A stretch of 64,000 nt of DNA from Meghimatium bilineatum. Lineage: Eukaryota > Mollusca > Gastropoda > Stylommatophora > Philomycidae. The position numbers were made by a program, and so were the translations under genes. Position 1 is the first letter of the stretch, and every line of letters begins with the position of its first letter. This document shows, in pieces, positions 1-10,817 of this stretch. Under the pieces are notes generated by a model. It did not search any database and was not told where the DNA came from. It saw nothing but the letters and a program-made list of their open reading frames with translations. The stretch covers positions 25,168,589 to 25,232,588 of the forward strand of contig CM067304.1 of assembly GCA_034231615.1 (NCBI GenBank), written 5' to 3'.

Positions 1-119
1 TGAAATGAGCATACTTGACCATTAGAGGTACATTTAACTGAACCAAGAGTACTTATATTATCAGAAAATATTCTTTTTTTTGGATAGTAAGAATTTCCAG
101 TAACATTATTAGCTGAATA

Positions 120-365
120 GATGATTTATTGCACATTTTCTGAACACGTTATGAGATGGGGAAATCTGGATAACATAGTTAAATCGGGAAAGAATGAAGG
201 CAAGAGGAACTGAGGACGGCAGAGTGAGAACATATTAGATAGTCTGGCATCGGGGCATGATAAAAAAAAGTCAACGTCAATGCTGAATTAAAGATACTGT
301 AAATAGCTGTGGAGATCGTTTACGCCAGTTGACACGGCACATGATGACGATCTGTAGCAGCAAGA
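120..365 (+). pseudogene. Possible LINE ORF2 C-terminal tail fragment
   Basis: In one plus-strand frame, with stops, the translation resembles the far C-terminal tail of RTE/L2-like LINE ORF2 proteins: a basic GKR/GR-type stretch (about 200-230), then a Trp-Arg segment, ending in an Asp-rich tail (DTAHDDDL then stop near 357). It lies next to two better LINE tails on the opposite strand. Only the general pattern supports this, so the call is weak. The sequence is too decayed to be functional. Confidence 0.3.
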
Positions 366-437
366 GTACTGACACTCCATGGAATAAAAAGTGAAACCGT
401 TATAGAAACCCTTCTCTCCCAAGACATATCTATCTAT

Positions 438-880
438 CTATTCGCTAAACCCTTTGTTGTCTTTCAGCGTCAGGGGGTGGAAGAGTTTTCTGGAGATGGC
501 CCCCGTGTGTGCTGAGTATATTGTGAAATTTGTCGACTCTTTTATTTCGGTGATCCATCGTTTTCGTGGTCGGCCTCTAGATCTGCCTTCAGTGTATCTG
601 TGTAGCATATCTTGTTCCGGTATGCTGTCTGGTGGTAGTCTGCTGATGTGTGTAAACCCTTTGATCTGTTGTCTCTTAATATATTCCAAGATTGGGGTTG
701 TTTGTCTAATGTCCTCATTTTTTAATGATATTTCTAGGATTCTGCGTAAGTATGCCATTTCAGCTGTCACAAGTTTACGTTTGTCTTGTCTTGTGGTTGT
801 CTATGTTTGATTTTCGTAGTACAGCGTTGGCATAATCATCGTTTTGAGTAGTATTATTTTGGTGTTTAAATCTACATTTG
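438..880 (-). pseudogene. RTE-like LINE ORF2 C-terminal fragment
   Basis: The minus strand encodes the region after the reverse transcriptase of an RTE-like non-LTR retrotransposon. Visible family features are the EMAYLRRILEIS segment, a run matching the usual 'I.EYIKRQQ...HISR' region, and a basic GRSRGRPRKRW motif. The 110-codon open stretch (770-438) continues upstream (880-770) as a decayed LLYGSETW-like region in the same sense. No RT catalytic motifs are present, so this is a 5'-truncated dead copy. A second tail of the same type and strand lies at 1262-1570. Confidence 0.65.
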
Positions 881-1261
881 TTTTCTGAAGATTAGTGTCA
901 TTTGCCCTTGGGCTTGGTATGGTTTACTCGCACATTCAATAGTATATGTGGGCGGTGTTCGCCGTTTGAAAAGGTTGATGAGATCACCTGATGTACGGCA
1001 TAGTGGTTACGAAATTCTTGCAAAAACTTTGAAAAATATAAGATCACGTCCAGTTGATCAGCTGCATTGAAACTTGCCATATATAACTATAGAACGTTTC
1101 AGAGAGTTTTTGGATGTTTACAAATATAACTCGGTAACAATGTGAACCTTGATGTGCAACATAATAAACACAAAGTTTATTTGTGTTAGTAAACAGAAGT
1201 ATTTTCAATGTCATACTGACATTAAATGATCAGGCATAATCGTAGTCTATCTATTGTCTTT

Positions 1262-1570
1262 CCCCAGGTGAATGATGGTTGAACGGGGTTAACGCCTTAG
1301 TTGTCGCTCCAGGGCCAGATGTGTTGACTTGGTTGCATTGATTCGATGTTTGTTCAATGTTTTCTGAACGTTTTCTACGCACCTTTTTCTTGGTCTACCT
1401 TCTATAGTCCCTATCCAGATATTTTTTGTTATATGCTCTTGTTGGTATTTTATTTGAGTTCACTTTCATAAGGTGACCGAACTTATTTACTTGTTGTCTT
1501 TCAATATATTCAATAAAAATTAAACCAATTCCTTTCCTAATTTCTTCAGTTCTTATTTTATCTAGTTTAG
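1262..1570 (-). pseudogene. Second RTE-like LINE ORF2 C-terminal fragment
   Basis: Reading right to left, the minus strand gives a KIRTEEIRK segment, an EYIERQQVNKFGHLM segment and then GRPRKRCVENVQKTLNKH, the conserved order of an RTE-like LINE C-terminus. At least one frame change separates the segments. It parallels the fragment at 438-880 but is not a close copy, so these look like two independent insertions. No catalytic domain is present. Confidence 0.6.
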
Positions 1571-1574
1571 ATAA

Positions 1575-2489
1575 AAGCTTTTCTCAGACATTTAATTTCA
1601 CATGTAACGAGTTCCCTTTGTAAGACTGTTAAAGACTATGTTTGATATTGGTAGAGGAGTGTTGATATAACAGTTTAAGATATTATCTGTTCTTTGATTG
1701 CCATCTTGATCCATCGGTGGAGAGATAATGGTGAAAAGTTGGTAAGTCACTGTGTTTACTTTCTGACAAATTGTTTCTATTTCTCTAGCTAGCCTTTCAT
1801 TTTCGGAAGAAAGTGCTGCCTAGACATGTACATTCTTTGACTTGTTTAACCTTGGTATTATCTATTGTTATATCCATTTGGTGTTTCAGACGTGCTAATT
1901 TTCACAATTTCTGATTTTGCGCTAATTTTTATGGAGTTAATCTTACATGCTAATAGCAATGCATTAATATGGTTGTGCAAATTTTCCTCTTTTTCCTATA
2001 ATAGATTTATTCGTTAACGATCGTTTACTGATTTAATTATTACACGTCACATCAGGTTTATTTGCAATGTTTTTTATCTGTATTTATGTGAGATTCAGTC
2101 GTACAGTAAAATATTATAATTACAATATTTGCTATATTTTTATTTGTAAAATTTATATTAAAAATATTTTCACATGCGATTTACCTTTTCTTTTGAATTG
2201 ATCCCGGCGCACTTTACGGAGTTTTCTTTTTTCTCAATATTAAATAATTATAGACGTCTGTCCAAAGTGGAAAAATGACAATGGCGTCCAGAGATATTGG
2301 TGGAACATTTTCTCATGAAAATTAGTCGATTCACATTACAGCTTCTAAAATATCATTAAATGTAGAAAAAATGTCAATGATGAAGGTTTCCCACCGTAAA
2401 GTTGCAGATTGTGTGATCAATCACCAAATAAACCATAATTATATTTTTCAAAAATAAAATCATTCTAACACATACAAAGATAATAAGAA
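1575..2489. other. AT-rich stretch, nothing recognised
   Basis: I see no coding region, RNA gene or clear repeat here. Decayed upstream LINE sequence may continue on the minus strand to about 1900, but no motif supports it. Confidence 0.5.
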
Positions 2490-3760
2490 ATTGGCAACTC
2501 TGTCAACAGATCTATGTGAATTACATCATCTATGTAAACAAATATATGTGAACTATATTATCCCTTTTAAGAAATATGATTGCATATTATCCCTGTCAAC
2601 AAATCTATGTAAATTATATTGTCCATTAAAAACAATCTATGTAACTTACATTACCCCTGTCAACAAATATATGTGAATTATATTATCCCTGTCAACTGAT
2701 CTATGTGAATTGTTATCCCTATAAATCCATTTATGCTATCCCTGCCAACAAATCTATGTGAATTATATTATCCTGTCAACAAATCTATGTGAATTATATT
2801 ATCCTGTCAACAAATCTATGTGAATTATATAATGTTAATACATCTTTGTAAATTGTATTTTGCCTGTCAACAAATATATGTAAATTAATATTACCTCTTG
2901 TCAATAAATAAATCTACGTGAATTATTTTTACCACTGTCAACAAATCTACATGAATTACACTATCTCATTCAACACAATTCTGTAGGTTATATTATCTTC
3001 ATCAACAAATCTCCATCCAGTAGACTACGTCCAGAAAGTTCTATTGGTTTTATTATTTCTGTCAATGGATCAGCGTTCATATTATTTATTTCGGCGAATC
3101 TATAGCGCTGAATTTATATCTGTCAGTTAGATTAACTCTGTTAACCCTGAGGATCAGATTATTTTTGCTAAGAAATATATGTAATTAAATTATGTATTCC
3201 AGCAATTTTCTGTCAAACACATTACCTCAAGTACACCATCTCTCAATAAATCAATAGGGTGTTGATTATCTCTGTAACAAATCCGCGACAGTTCGATTAC
3301 CTATATCAACAAATATATTATCAATTAAGATGCCTCTATCATCAAATCTCTGACGAGTATGTTATCTCTGTCAAGTAATATCTAACAATTATATTAAATA
3401 AATCTGTGTATTCGATTATCGCTATTAATAAATATATCAGATTATCTCTGTTAATTAAATTTTGTCAAATAGATTATCTCAATAGACGTATGTCGAATAG
3501 ATTATCTCAATAGACGTATGTCGAATAGATTACTCCGTCACAAAATATCTATTCATAGATTTTCTATATTAAGAAATTTCTGTTGATGAAATTATTTCTG
3601 CCAATAAATCTTTGTCGATTAGATTATCATTGTCAACAAAACTCTGTTGATTATGTTATATGTCAATAAACTGTCCATTATATTATGTATTTTAGCAAAG
3701 CTCTGCTGATTAGATTATCTCCTACCAGAAAATCTCTGCGGATTAGATTATCTCAGTCAG
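2490..3760. repeat. Degenerate ~31-bp tandem array
   Basis: Units built on CTGTCAACAAATCTATGTGA plus an AT-rich ATTATATTATC end repeat at about 31 bp. They are nearly identical around 2755-2825 and increasingly degenerate to the right, where the later form is an 'aatctctg...gattagattatct' type (3400-3760). A 28-bp local doublet sits at 3483-3538. Short open frames across it are by-products of the repeat. Confidence 0.85.
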
Positions 3761-4144
3761 CCAAGAAATCGTCACTCAAATACCACTTACATACATTGGT
3801 GGAATGTAACCAGCTGCATGTAGACACACGATACATAAAATGAATCAAGGTTTAACACTGCACACACGTACCTGTGATCTGTTCCTCATGACAAACTCTA
3901 GATTTGGTTGCTACAGTTGCTAGTCTCAGGCTGTAAAAAAATAAAACCACCGTTTGAACAAGGCCCGCTATCAGTAGTATGTATTCGAATATGGTGTTCT
4001 GACACGCGAAAGTCACATGACTTGAACCACGACATGTTTTAAGGATTCAACTTTCAGGGCGGCGCGTCTGTGCCGTCCCATGCGCAAAGGGGCAAATCTT
4101 AAACCATAATCGTTGATCGTACAGCACAGCAGAAGTGCTTTAAG
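3761..4144. other. No gene recognised
   Basis: Unremarkable AT-moderate sequence after the array. I see no motif or repeat in it. Confidence 0.4.
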
Positions 4145-4489
4145 ATGATACAAGTGGTGTCAAGGTGGTGTCATTTGGTGGTTGAAACCTTAAGTGATAT
4201 AATTGTGAATGTAGACCAGGAAATGGCATACTTCAGAATAACGGAAATGTCACTGAGACAGTACATATACCTTGGTTTGCTTGTTGAATGTGGGATGTAT
4301 CTAAGTGCATGCCATGTATCTACATTTCATATGTACTGTATGTTCGTTGCTTGCATTGTGTGTATCCTCATACATCACTCATACATGCTTTGTATAGGCA
4401 TAACCGTCGGCAGTTATAGAACTGCTAAACGTAACAGACCTTCATTCCGTACGTTTTTAATTATTGTTACGTTTATCATTGGTTACTAA
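4145..4489 (+). CDS. Hypothetical ORF, doubtful
   Basis: An ATG-initiated open frame of 114 codons. The product is hydrophobic in its middle (about residues 35-85, rich in Cys, Met, Leu and Ile) and could form membrane segments, but I recognise no family. There is no upstream promoter or splice evidence, and an open frame of this length can occur by chance in such sequence. Treat as hypothetical. Confidence 0.15.
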   Translation: MIQVVSRWCHLVVETLSDIIVNVDQEMAYFRITEMSLRQYIYLGLLVECGMYLSACHVSTFHMYCMFVACIVCILIHHSYMLCIGITVGSYRTAKRNRPSFRTFLIIVTFIIGY

Positions 4490-4655
4490 TTATGTACTAG
4501 GAGAAGCCGTGGCTATTTTTGGCATGCGATTCCAAGTATATAAATATTGGCTAACGTAAAACACGGGAATAATCAAGAAAAGTAATGAATGACGGCCTCA
4601 TTAATTCTGTTAGAAAGTCTGTAGTGCTCTTCTATAACCACGGCATATTCCTAGC

Positions 4656-4745
4656 TGTACATTGTATAGTTATGTGAAGTGTACATTGTATAGTTATGTG
4701 ACGTGTACATTGTATAGCTATGTGATGAGTACAATGTATTCATGC
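4656..4745. repeat. 24-bp tandem repeat, ~3.7 copies
   Basis: A 24-bp unit starting TGTACATTGTATAGTTATGT repeats at 4656, 4680 and 4704, with a diverged fourth copy. The period is a multiple of three, so short frames read through it. Confidence 0.8.
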
Positions 4746-4835
4746 GTGACGATTGAATTGTATACTTGTATACAATTTGGGGTGTCATGGAGGGGTAGTA
4801 CCTATGATATTGAGGCTGTCATACTCTTTTGGAGT

Positions 4836-5106
4836 AGTTCTCACATCCTTCGTCCCAACTGACACTCAGCTCCCACATCCTTCGTCCCAAATGACACTCA
4901 GCTCCCACATCCTTCGTCCCCAACTGACACTCAGCTCCCACATCCTTCGTCCCAACTGACACTCAGCTCCCACATCCTTCGTCCCAACTGACACTCAGCT
5001 CCCACATCCTTCGTCCCCAACTGACACTCAGCTCCCACATCCTTCGTCCCCAACTGACACTCAGCTCTCACATCCTTCGTCCCCAGCTGACACTCAGCTC
5101 TCACAT
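4836..5106. repeat. 32/33-bp tandem array, ~8 copies
   Basis: The unit CACATCCTTCGTCCCAACTG plus ACACTCAGCTCC repeats about eight times. Copies with three or four C residues after 'cgt' alternate between 32 and 33 bp. Late copies carry a CTCT variant. It is a minisatellite; reading frames in it on either strand are artefacts. Confidence 0.9.
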
Positions 5107-5825
5107 GTGGCTCCCAGTAGTTGCTAGCATGCGCGGCAGCAGCCGCACCCCAGTAACCGCTTTGACAGGCCGGCCAAACCAAGTGAGATTAACCGAGGGG
5201 CTCCGGCCTGGAGGTAAACACAGGGCATGTCTTCCAAAGCATGCGAAGCCTGAAATGGCGGGCAAGGTGGATGAAACATCTGATGTTCAACGAGCTGGAA
5301 GGCACTTGTCAGCAGAACGTTGTGGAAAGACAAGGGTTTTGTGAGACACGTAGAACACTCTGGTCATCCATTGCATCCTGGTACATTCCAAGTCGTCTTG
5401 ATTTATTTTGCCACTGGAACACTGTTGGATCAGGAAGAGAGAGTGTGGTCACCGAGTGGCGCAGCTCCTCCACACTTTAATCAAAATTCAGCGTTAGTCA
5501 CTACTATCATAATCCATCATCATCAACTTACACAACAAGTCCTGTGGCAATGGGGAAGTGGCGAACCAAAATGTGTGGAATAATCAAGTTGCAGTTACAA
5601 CCTAGCACACAAGCGGATCATGGAAAAGGGTCGATTTCTGTTTAAACCCATGGCATAAAGAGATTTCGGCAGCCTTCTGATCGACCGAGCTGCCATATTC
5701 AGGATAGCTCTTTGCACCCTTATAGTGTGGGGAAGGGTTAGGAAAGGTACTCTAAAAATAGCAAACTTAACTTAACCTGGACAGCTGGCTGGACCACTGC
5801 AGTCGAAATTTAAAAACATATTATG
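5107..5825. other. Unrecognised stretch, possible LINE 5' region
   Basis: This GC-richer stretch directly precedes the endonuclease fragment at 5826 and could be its 5' untranslated region. I find no protein motif. Three overlapping short open frames at 5105-5583 show no recognisable product. Confidence 0.3.
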
Positions 5826-6847
5826 AAACCACTACTAGTGGGAACGTGAAGTGTGCACACGCTCACAGATATAACATCTGCAAACAGACCAGAAAGAAGA
5901 ACAACGCTAGTTGCAAAGGAATTGGCCAGATACAAACTCGATATTGTAGCACTTAGCGAAACGAAATTACCGGACGAAGGCTAGTTTAAAGAAAGAGAGG
6001 ACACATTTTTTTGGGATTGTTCTGAGCAAAAGCGCAGATCGGCACGAATCAGGAATTGGATTTGTTGTTAAATCCAACCTTGTACAGACTCCCACGTCTT
6101 CCCTGGGGACTAATGACGGTCTCATGACACTACGCATACACGTGAGAAAATAAAAGTTTATAGCCTTAATTAGCGGCTATGCTCCGACAATGACAAAAGA
6201 TGAAGAAAAGGGCACATTCTATTAGGAACGTGATGCAGTGACAGCATCTACGCCAAAATCAGACAAACCTATCGTTCTGTGTAATTTCAATGCAAGAGTT
6301 GAAAATTATCGATCAGTCCTGGAGTGGAGTCCTAGGAAAGCATGGGATCGGCACATACAACAGCAATGGCTACGCCTCTTGTATATATTCCACTCCTGAT
6401 TTCATTATCAACAACTAGTCGTCTGAATGTCTACACGCAAGAAGACTTCATGGGTACATCCACGCTCTAAACAGTGGCACCTGATAGATTATGTTATCCA
6501 CATGAGAAAAAAAATGAGAGACCTACGTATAACTAATGCCATGTGTGGCGCAGAATGCTGGACTGACCACAGTGTCCTAATTCATCATATTTTCACATCA
6601 TGCGACAAAGGCGTTCACAAGAATCTACAGTAATGAAAAGCTTTGATACTGAAAAATTAAAAAAAAACCTCAGTACAACAACGAGCCTCTCCCAGGACAT
6701 GGACACAAAACTAAAAGACTTGAACCTGGACGATGTTAATGTTGAGGATGGACCGGAATCCTTCTCAAATATTCTTTATGCTACGACAAAGTAACATTTA
6801 GGTCTGAAGGTGCACAAAAACCAAGACTGGTTCGATGATAATGGATG
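5826..6847 (+). pseudogene. LINE ORF2 apurinic-type endonuclease fragment
   Basis: This is the N-terminal half of a non-LTR retrotransposon ORF2, whose APE-like endonuclease nicks target DNA for target-primed reverse transcription. In order: an NRPERRTTLVAKELARYKL segment, DIVALSETKLPDEG (metal-binding Glu region), a Gly-Tyr-Ala-Pro segment (near 6175), a CNFNARV motif (near 6280) where the family normally has GDFNAR, then TSWVHPRSKQWHLIDYVI (6448-6500) and CWTDHSVLI (6559-6585). Stops and frameshifts break it near 5983, 6160, 6225 and 6415. A linker follows, ending in a KNQDWFDDN segment at 6811-6840. The catalytic Asp of GDFN appears replaced by Asn. The coding sequence stops where the minus-strand LINE at 6848 begins. 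Confidence 0.8.
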
Positions 6848-7770
6848 GTTGGTTGGTTGGTTGCTGATCCAGCGGTCCATGGGCTCATGCCCTTTGATCC
6901 AATGTCATTGTGTGATATATACATGTGTTTGTGATCTGTTTTATTCCTTACAGATAAGTGTGTTCCATTTATCTTGCATTGGAGAGAGAAGTATTTTCCG
7001 GACATCGTCCAACGCTGGACATTAAAAAAAGGTGGTGGTCAACAATTTCATAGGGATGAGTGCACAACTGGCATCCTGGAGTGTGTTGTGGTTGCATTCT
7101 GTTCAGGTGATTGTTAAGTTGTACATGTGTGCGCAGTCGGAATATGATACTCTGGTCTTTTCTTTCCAGGAAGTTGATATTGTCTTTAGGATTTCGACTG
7201 GTCATATATTTATAGATTTCCCTCCCAATGTTTCTCATGGCCCATCTGTTCATCCACTTAACTTTGTTCACAGATTTTAACATCATTTTAACTGTGTGCA
7301 TGATTGTTTCTGTATATGGCTGTTCTTGTTGTGCTCCCTTCTTTGCTAGCCTATCGGCCTTGTCACTGTAATGTGTGTTTGAGTGGCCAGGAATCCACTG
7401 CATAACAATGCTGACTTTATAAGATGTAAGTAGCTGGTTAGCACGGTGATATATTTCAACTAGTTCAGGATTACAATGTCCATCACATTCTAGTGCTTGA
7501 TAGCGACATAGAATTGTTAAAAAATCACAATGTTTTGGACTTTTGATGAAAAGGCATTAAATATAGTCTTCAGGTGGTACAAGACTAGTTCTAGTACTGT
7601 TATTTCAGCTTCATAGAACATATCTGCCCACAGGCATCAAACAGATCATCAGATATTTTGCCTGGATATTCTATATAGACACCATAATCTGCTTTGATGG
7701 TGGCTTTGAATCAGTATAGGCATGAATCCATTGTTCTGGGTAGGTGTATATTACTTTCTGTGTTGCTTTC
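6848..7770 (-). pseudogene. LINE RNase H domain and 3' end, (AACC)n-tailed
   Basis: Minus strand, right to left: HAYTDSKATI (first RNase H Asp, ~7720), ISDDLFDACGQIC, EAEITVLELVLYHL (Glu), a decayed segment where a DS motif is expected, RYQALECDGHCNPELVEIYH, then MQWIPGHSNTHYSDKADRLA (last Asp). Then comes the post-RNase H tail with RTHVQLNNHLNRM and C-x2-C...VDHHLF. At least three frame breaks separate the segments. The 3' end finishes in a short (AACC)n run, seen as (GGTT)n on the plus strand at 6848-6863, which looks like the retrotransposon's microsatellite tail. It abuts the plus-strand endonuclease fragment and probably inserted into it. Not functional. Confidence 0.8.
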
Positions 7771-8242
7771 ATAAGACTAATTTGGTCAGAACATTTCGTT
7801 GCATTATCTCTGAATTTTGTCTTGATTTCTAGCAATTTAAAACCTGTATGTGGTGGTAAACATTATTTACTCATTGACGTTTTTGTCTATTGTTTGGAAT
7901 GTGATAGCTGTCTTTTATTTCATTGACATGGCTGCGGGTTTCTGTTTGTTTTATTATATGGTTTAATTGCAAGTTTTCTAAAGGTTGTTTATTTGGGTGG
8001 TCTTTGTTCATTCTTTTGCTTCTTTTCTTTTGAATTTCTACATTGAATTCTCAGAATTTCTATATTGACATATACATTGTTTTGTTAAGAATATCATATG
8101 CATATCAAGTCTATTTCATGACTCATGCCTTTAATATAAACAATAGCGTGGGCACGACAGAGTTGAAGACTATGCTAATCAACATATGTCTGTCGTAGGA
8201 TTGTAGTTTTATTCTGAATAAAAATAGATTTGGATTTAAGAA
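7771..8242. other. AT-rich sequence with one dispersed repeat copy
   Basis: No gene is seen. Positions 8095-8179 resemble 10818-10905 (see the repeat at 10818). The remainder may be decayed upstream LINE sequence, but nothing diagnostic remains. Confidence 0.4.
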
Positions 8243-8506
8243 GTGTATCGTAACTGTTAGTGATAAACTTGATTAAACAGACAGATGTGTATCGTAACTG
8301 TTAGTGATAAACTTGATTAAACAGACAGATGTGTATCGTAACTGTTAGTGATAAACTTGATTAAACAGACAGATGTGTATCGTAACTGTTAGTGATAAAC
8401 TTGATTAAACAGACAGATGTGTATCGTAACTGTTAGTGATAAACTTGATTAAACAGACAGATGTGTATCGTAACTGTTAGTGATAAACTTGATTAAACAG
8501 ACAGAT
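8243..8506. repeat. 44-bp tandem repeat, 6 perfect copies
   Basis: Six consecutive 44-bp units beginning GTGTATCGTAACTGTTAGTG start at 8243, 8287, 8331, 8375, 8419 and 8463 with no differences that I can see. Perfect identity implies recent expansion or strong homogenisation. There are no unique spacers between copies, so it is not CRISPR-like. Confidence 0.95.
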
Positions 8507-9099
8507 GTATACAAGAACTTTATCTCTATGATCATCATGCAGATTTAATGAGACAGACAGATGTGTAGTACATTCAAGAATATTATATTAAGGACCATTA
8601 TGTAACTTTTGTGAGACAGCCCTATTTGTAGAACAACCAAATAATACAACTTTTGGAAATGTATAGCAAATCGTACTACAGTAAAGGTCAGTGTAAGCTG
8701 AGTTACAAACCAGCGTTATAGAACATATAAGTGCGGCATGGAACGTCATGTGGTGCTCATAAGTACTGAGCTGCCTAACCAGAAGTGCTCAGAAGGGATA
8801 AACCTATTTATCGACAGCCTAGAGCATGAGTCCTGGTACCATACTTCCTGGTGACTCCTTCAAACAAGGGAGTAGTTTTTATTTAACATCACGGGTAACA
8901 AGTCAACTCAAAAGCTGCGTCTGCTGGTCGCTGTGCGATTGATTTAACACTACAGTATCATGACTACCTACAAAACGTGTACACATTTTTGATCAAATCT
9001 CAGAAGGAAGTTTCCTTTTTTAGCGCACTATAGTTTTCCCAAATGAAAATCAAAAATCAAATCATAATTTCAATCGTCATACCAACATTGTGTTATCAA
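8507..9099. other. No gene recognised
   Basis: Nothing coding is apparent. A partial echo of the 44-bp array ('agacagacagatgtgta', 8551-8568) sits just after the array, suggesting it was once longer. Confidence 0.4.
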
Positions 9100-9500
9100 T
9101 GTCAGACATGGATGCTAACTAAATAACAGGAGAGAAAGCTTACTGCATGTGGAATGAGATGTCTAAGAAAAGCAGCAAACAGAATAAGAAGAAAGCATGT
9201 ATGGAATGAAGAGATTACAAGAAATGTTGGACCAATGTCTGTGGTCAAATATATTGAAAAACAGAGACCGAAATGATTCTGCCGCTCACTGAGAATGATC
9301 CCATATTGGGCAGTAGCAAGAGCATACGTCATGAACATGGAAACATCAAGGTGCAACTGAAGACCTGAAGGTGGAGTGGATTAAAGGAATCATAATTCTG
9401 AGGCGTAACATATTGCTGCATATCAAGCGACCAAACGTTCCATAGCCAGAAAACCATTTGTCATTCAACCTGCAATGCCTTACAGAAAAAGCAGTTAAAA
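9100..9500 (+). pseudogene. RTE-like LINE ORF2 C-terminal fragment
   Basis: One plus-strand frame, with several stops, reads SETWMLTK, ERKLTACGMRCLRKAANR, RRKHVWNEEITRNVG, VVKYIEKQRPK and ARAYVMNMETSRCN. This matches the conserved order after the RT palm in RTE-like ORF2 (YGSETW...EM..LR...R..IR..IG). Stops lie near 9120, 9274 and 9357. The catalytic domains are absent. The minus-strand open frames over this stretch are shadows. Confidence 0.65.
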
Positions 9501-9509
9501 GACAATAGA

Positions 9510-9600
9510 TAGAAATAGATGGCGGTAGATAGATAGCTAGATATAAATATCTATATAAATAGAAATAGAAATAGATACATAGAGGTAGATGATATTCTAT
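9510..9600. repeat. GATA/ATAGAA microsatellite-like stretch
   Basis: Interrupted gatagata and atagaaatag runs, low complexity. Confidence 0.6.
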
Positions 9601-9892
9601 CATACTTAGCTAACAGAAAAGCACTTTTACAAGTCTTATTTTTGTAAATACATTAATTGAGCTGAAAATTCAACAAATAAATAGTATTGGGAATAAAATA
9701 TTAAAAAAAAACTGATCTTAAATCTAAATACCACAATCAATATAAGGTGAGAACTGCGTGAAACGTAACTACAATTGTACTTACACATGTTTAAAACCGT
9801 TCCACTTAGAAACGACGGACTATCACTAAATCTAGGGATAATGATGTGCAAACACGAAAACATATAAATTACAATACACAAAACAGATTCAA

Positions 9893-9934
9893 CGTTTTAA
9901 CCAAAAGGTCTTTATCATGATAACGCACAATACA
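9893..9934 (-). other. Hammerhead-like motif of a Penelope-type element
   Basis: The minus strand reads TGATAAAGACC, a short TTTT-centred hairpin, then GGTTAAAACGTTG. The layout (TGAtaA core, small helix, AAAC box) is that of the hammerhead ribozyme cores known from Penelope-like retroelement termini. It lies about 220 bp downstream, in the same sense, of a GIY-YIG endonuclease relic, the order expected in a PLE. The core departs from the CUGANGA...GAAA consensus, so self-cleavage is doubtful. Confidence 0.4.
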
Positions 9935-10146
9935 TCAAAAGACGACGAAAGGAAATGATTACAACACACAAACGTGTCCAACCCGAAATATGGAAGTGAG
10001 ATATCGGAAGGACAGAAAGTACACAAACAACATAAATGTATGTGGAAATGAAACTAACAAAAAGAAGACGTAAATGACGGAACAAAATGAATAAAGACAA
10101 AGATCACACCCACACAGTACTAGACAAAAGAGTTTTCGGAACTGAG
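9935..10146 (-). other. PLE 3' region, no conserved motif
   Basis: This is the stretch between the GIY-YIG relic and the hammerhead-like motif on the minus strand. A 61-codon open frame (10100-9915) has no recognisable similarity. It is probably the PLE 3' untranslated region. Confidence 0.35.
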
Positions 10147-10280
10147 TCCAAAATGAGCAGGTATTATGTGCTTGATGGCATGAAGATCATTATAAAAGTG
10201 GTCGCTCAATCTTAAGTCGGTTTCCCCGATGTACTGCTTGCCACGGCGTTTACATATGATCACGTAAACAACATTACGGG
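10147..10280 (-). pseudogene. Penelope-like element GIY-YIG endonuclease relic
   Basis: The minus strand encodes NVVYVIICKRRGKQYIGETD followed by LRLSDHFYNDLHAI and IIPAHFG. This is the GIY-YIG nuclease core that follows the RT in Penelope-like elements: VVY in place of GIY, an intact YIG, then the L-R...H...I helix. The domain normally nicks the target to prime reverse transcription. One of the two Cys that usually precede YIG is replaced by Arg. The RT part is absent upstream, where a 15-bp tandem array starts at 10286. Confidence 0.7.
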
Positions 10281-10285
10281 ATTCA

Positions 10286-10547
10286 AAATGTTGCTATCAA
10301 GATATTGCTATTAAGATGTTGTTATCAAGATGTTGTTATCAAGATGTTTCTATAACGAAGTGGTTCTCAAGATATTGCTATTAAGATTTTTTGTTTCAAA
10401 ATGTTGCTATCAAGATGTTACTATCAAGATGTTGTTATCAAGATGTTGCTATCAAGATGTTGTAATCAAGATGTTGTAATCAAGATGTTGTAATCAAGAT
10501 GTTGCTATCAAGATGTTGCTATCAAGATGTTGATATCTAGATGTTAT
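10286..10547. repeat. 15-bp tandem array, ~17 copies
   Basis: A 15-bp unit TCAAGATGTTGCTAT with T/A variants at two positions repeats about 17 times. It begins within a few bases of the end of the PLE GIY-YIG relic. Confidence 0.9.
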
Positions 10548-10817
10548 CAAGAAGTCCTAATATTTGAATACGTTGACTTGCTTCAGGCTGGTGCCACGTA
10601 CTGTGATATTGAATTTTGCAGAAAGCTTTATCTTTGCTATTTCCATTAGGTCTACTTATTTTTTCCCCCTGCTATTCTAACAAAGTGTTTTGTTATGATA
10701 TTTGTCAAGCTAAACGGACAGTGATAATCTTCACTGCTAAAGCAAACACAGACATCAGTGAAAGGATTATAGAGACAGACCTTAGAGGTATCTCCAGGCC
10801 AACTTTGACATACAGCA

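Noticed and set aside
4145..4489. Membrane protein gene
   Set aside because: It is a single 114-codon open frame, hydrophobic but without a recognisable family, promoter or splice context. Kept only as a doubtful hypothetical.
8243..8506. CRISPR-like regular repeat array
   Set aside because: The units are contiguous 44-bp copies with no unique spacers, and the genome is eukaryotic. The same applies to the 55-bp satellite.
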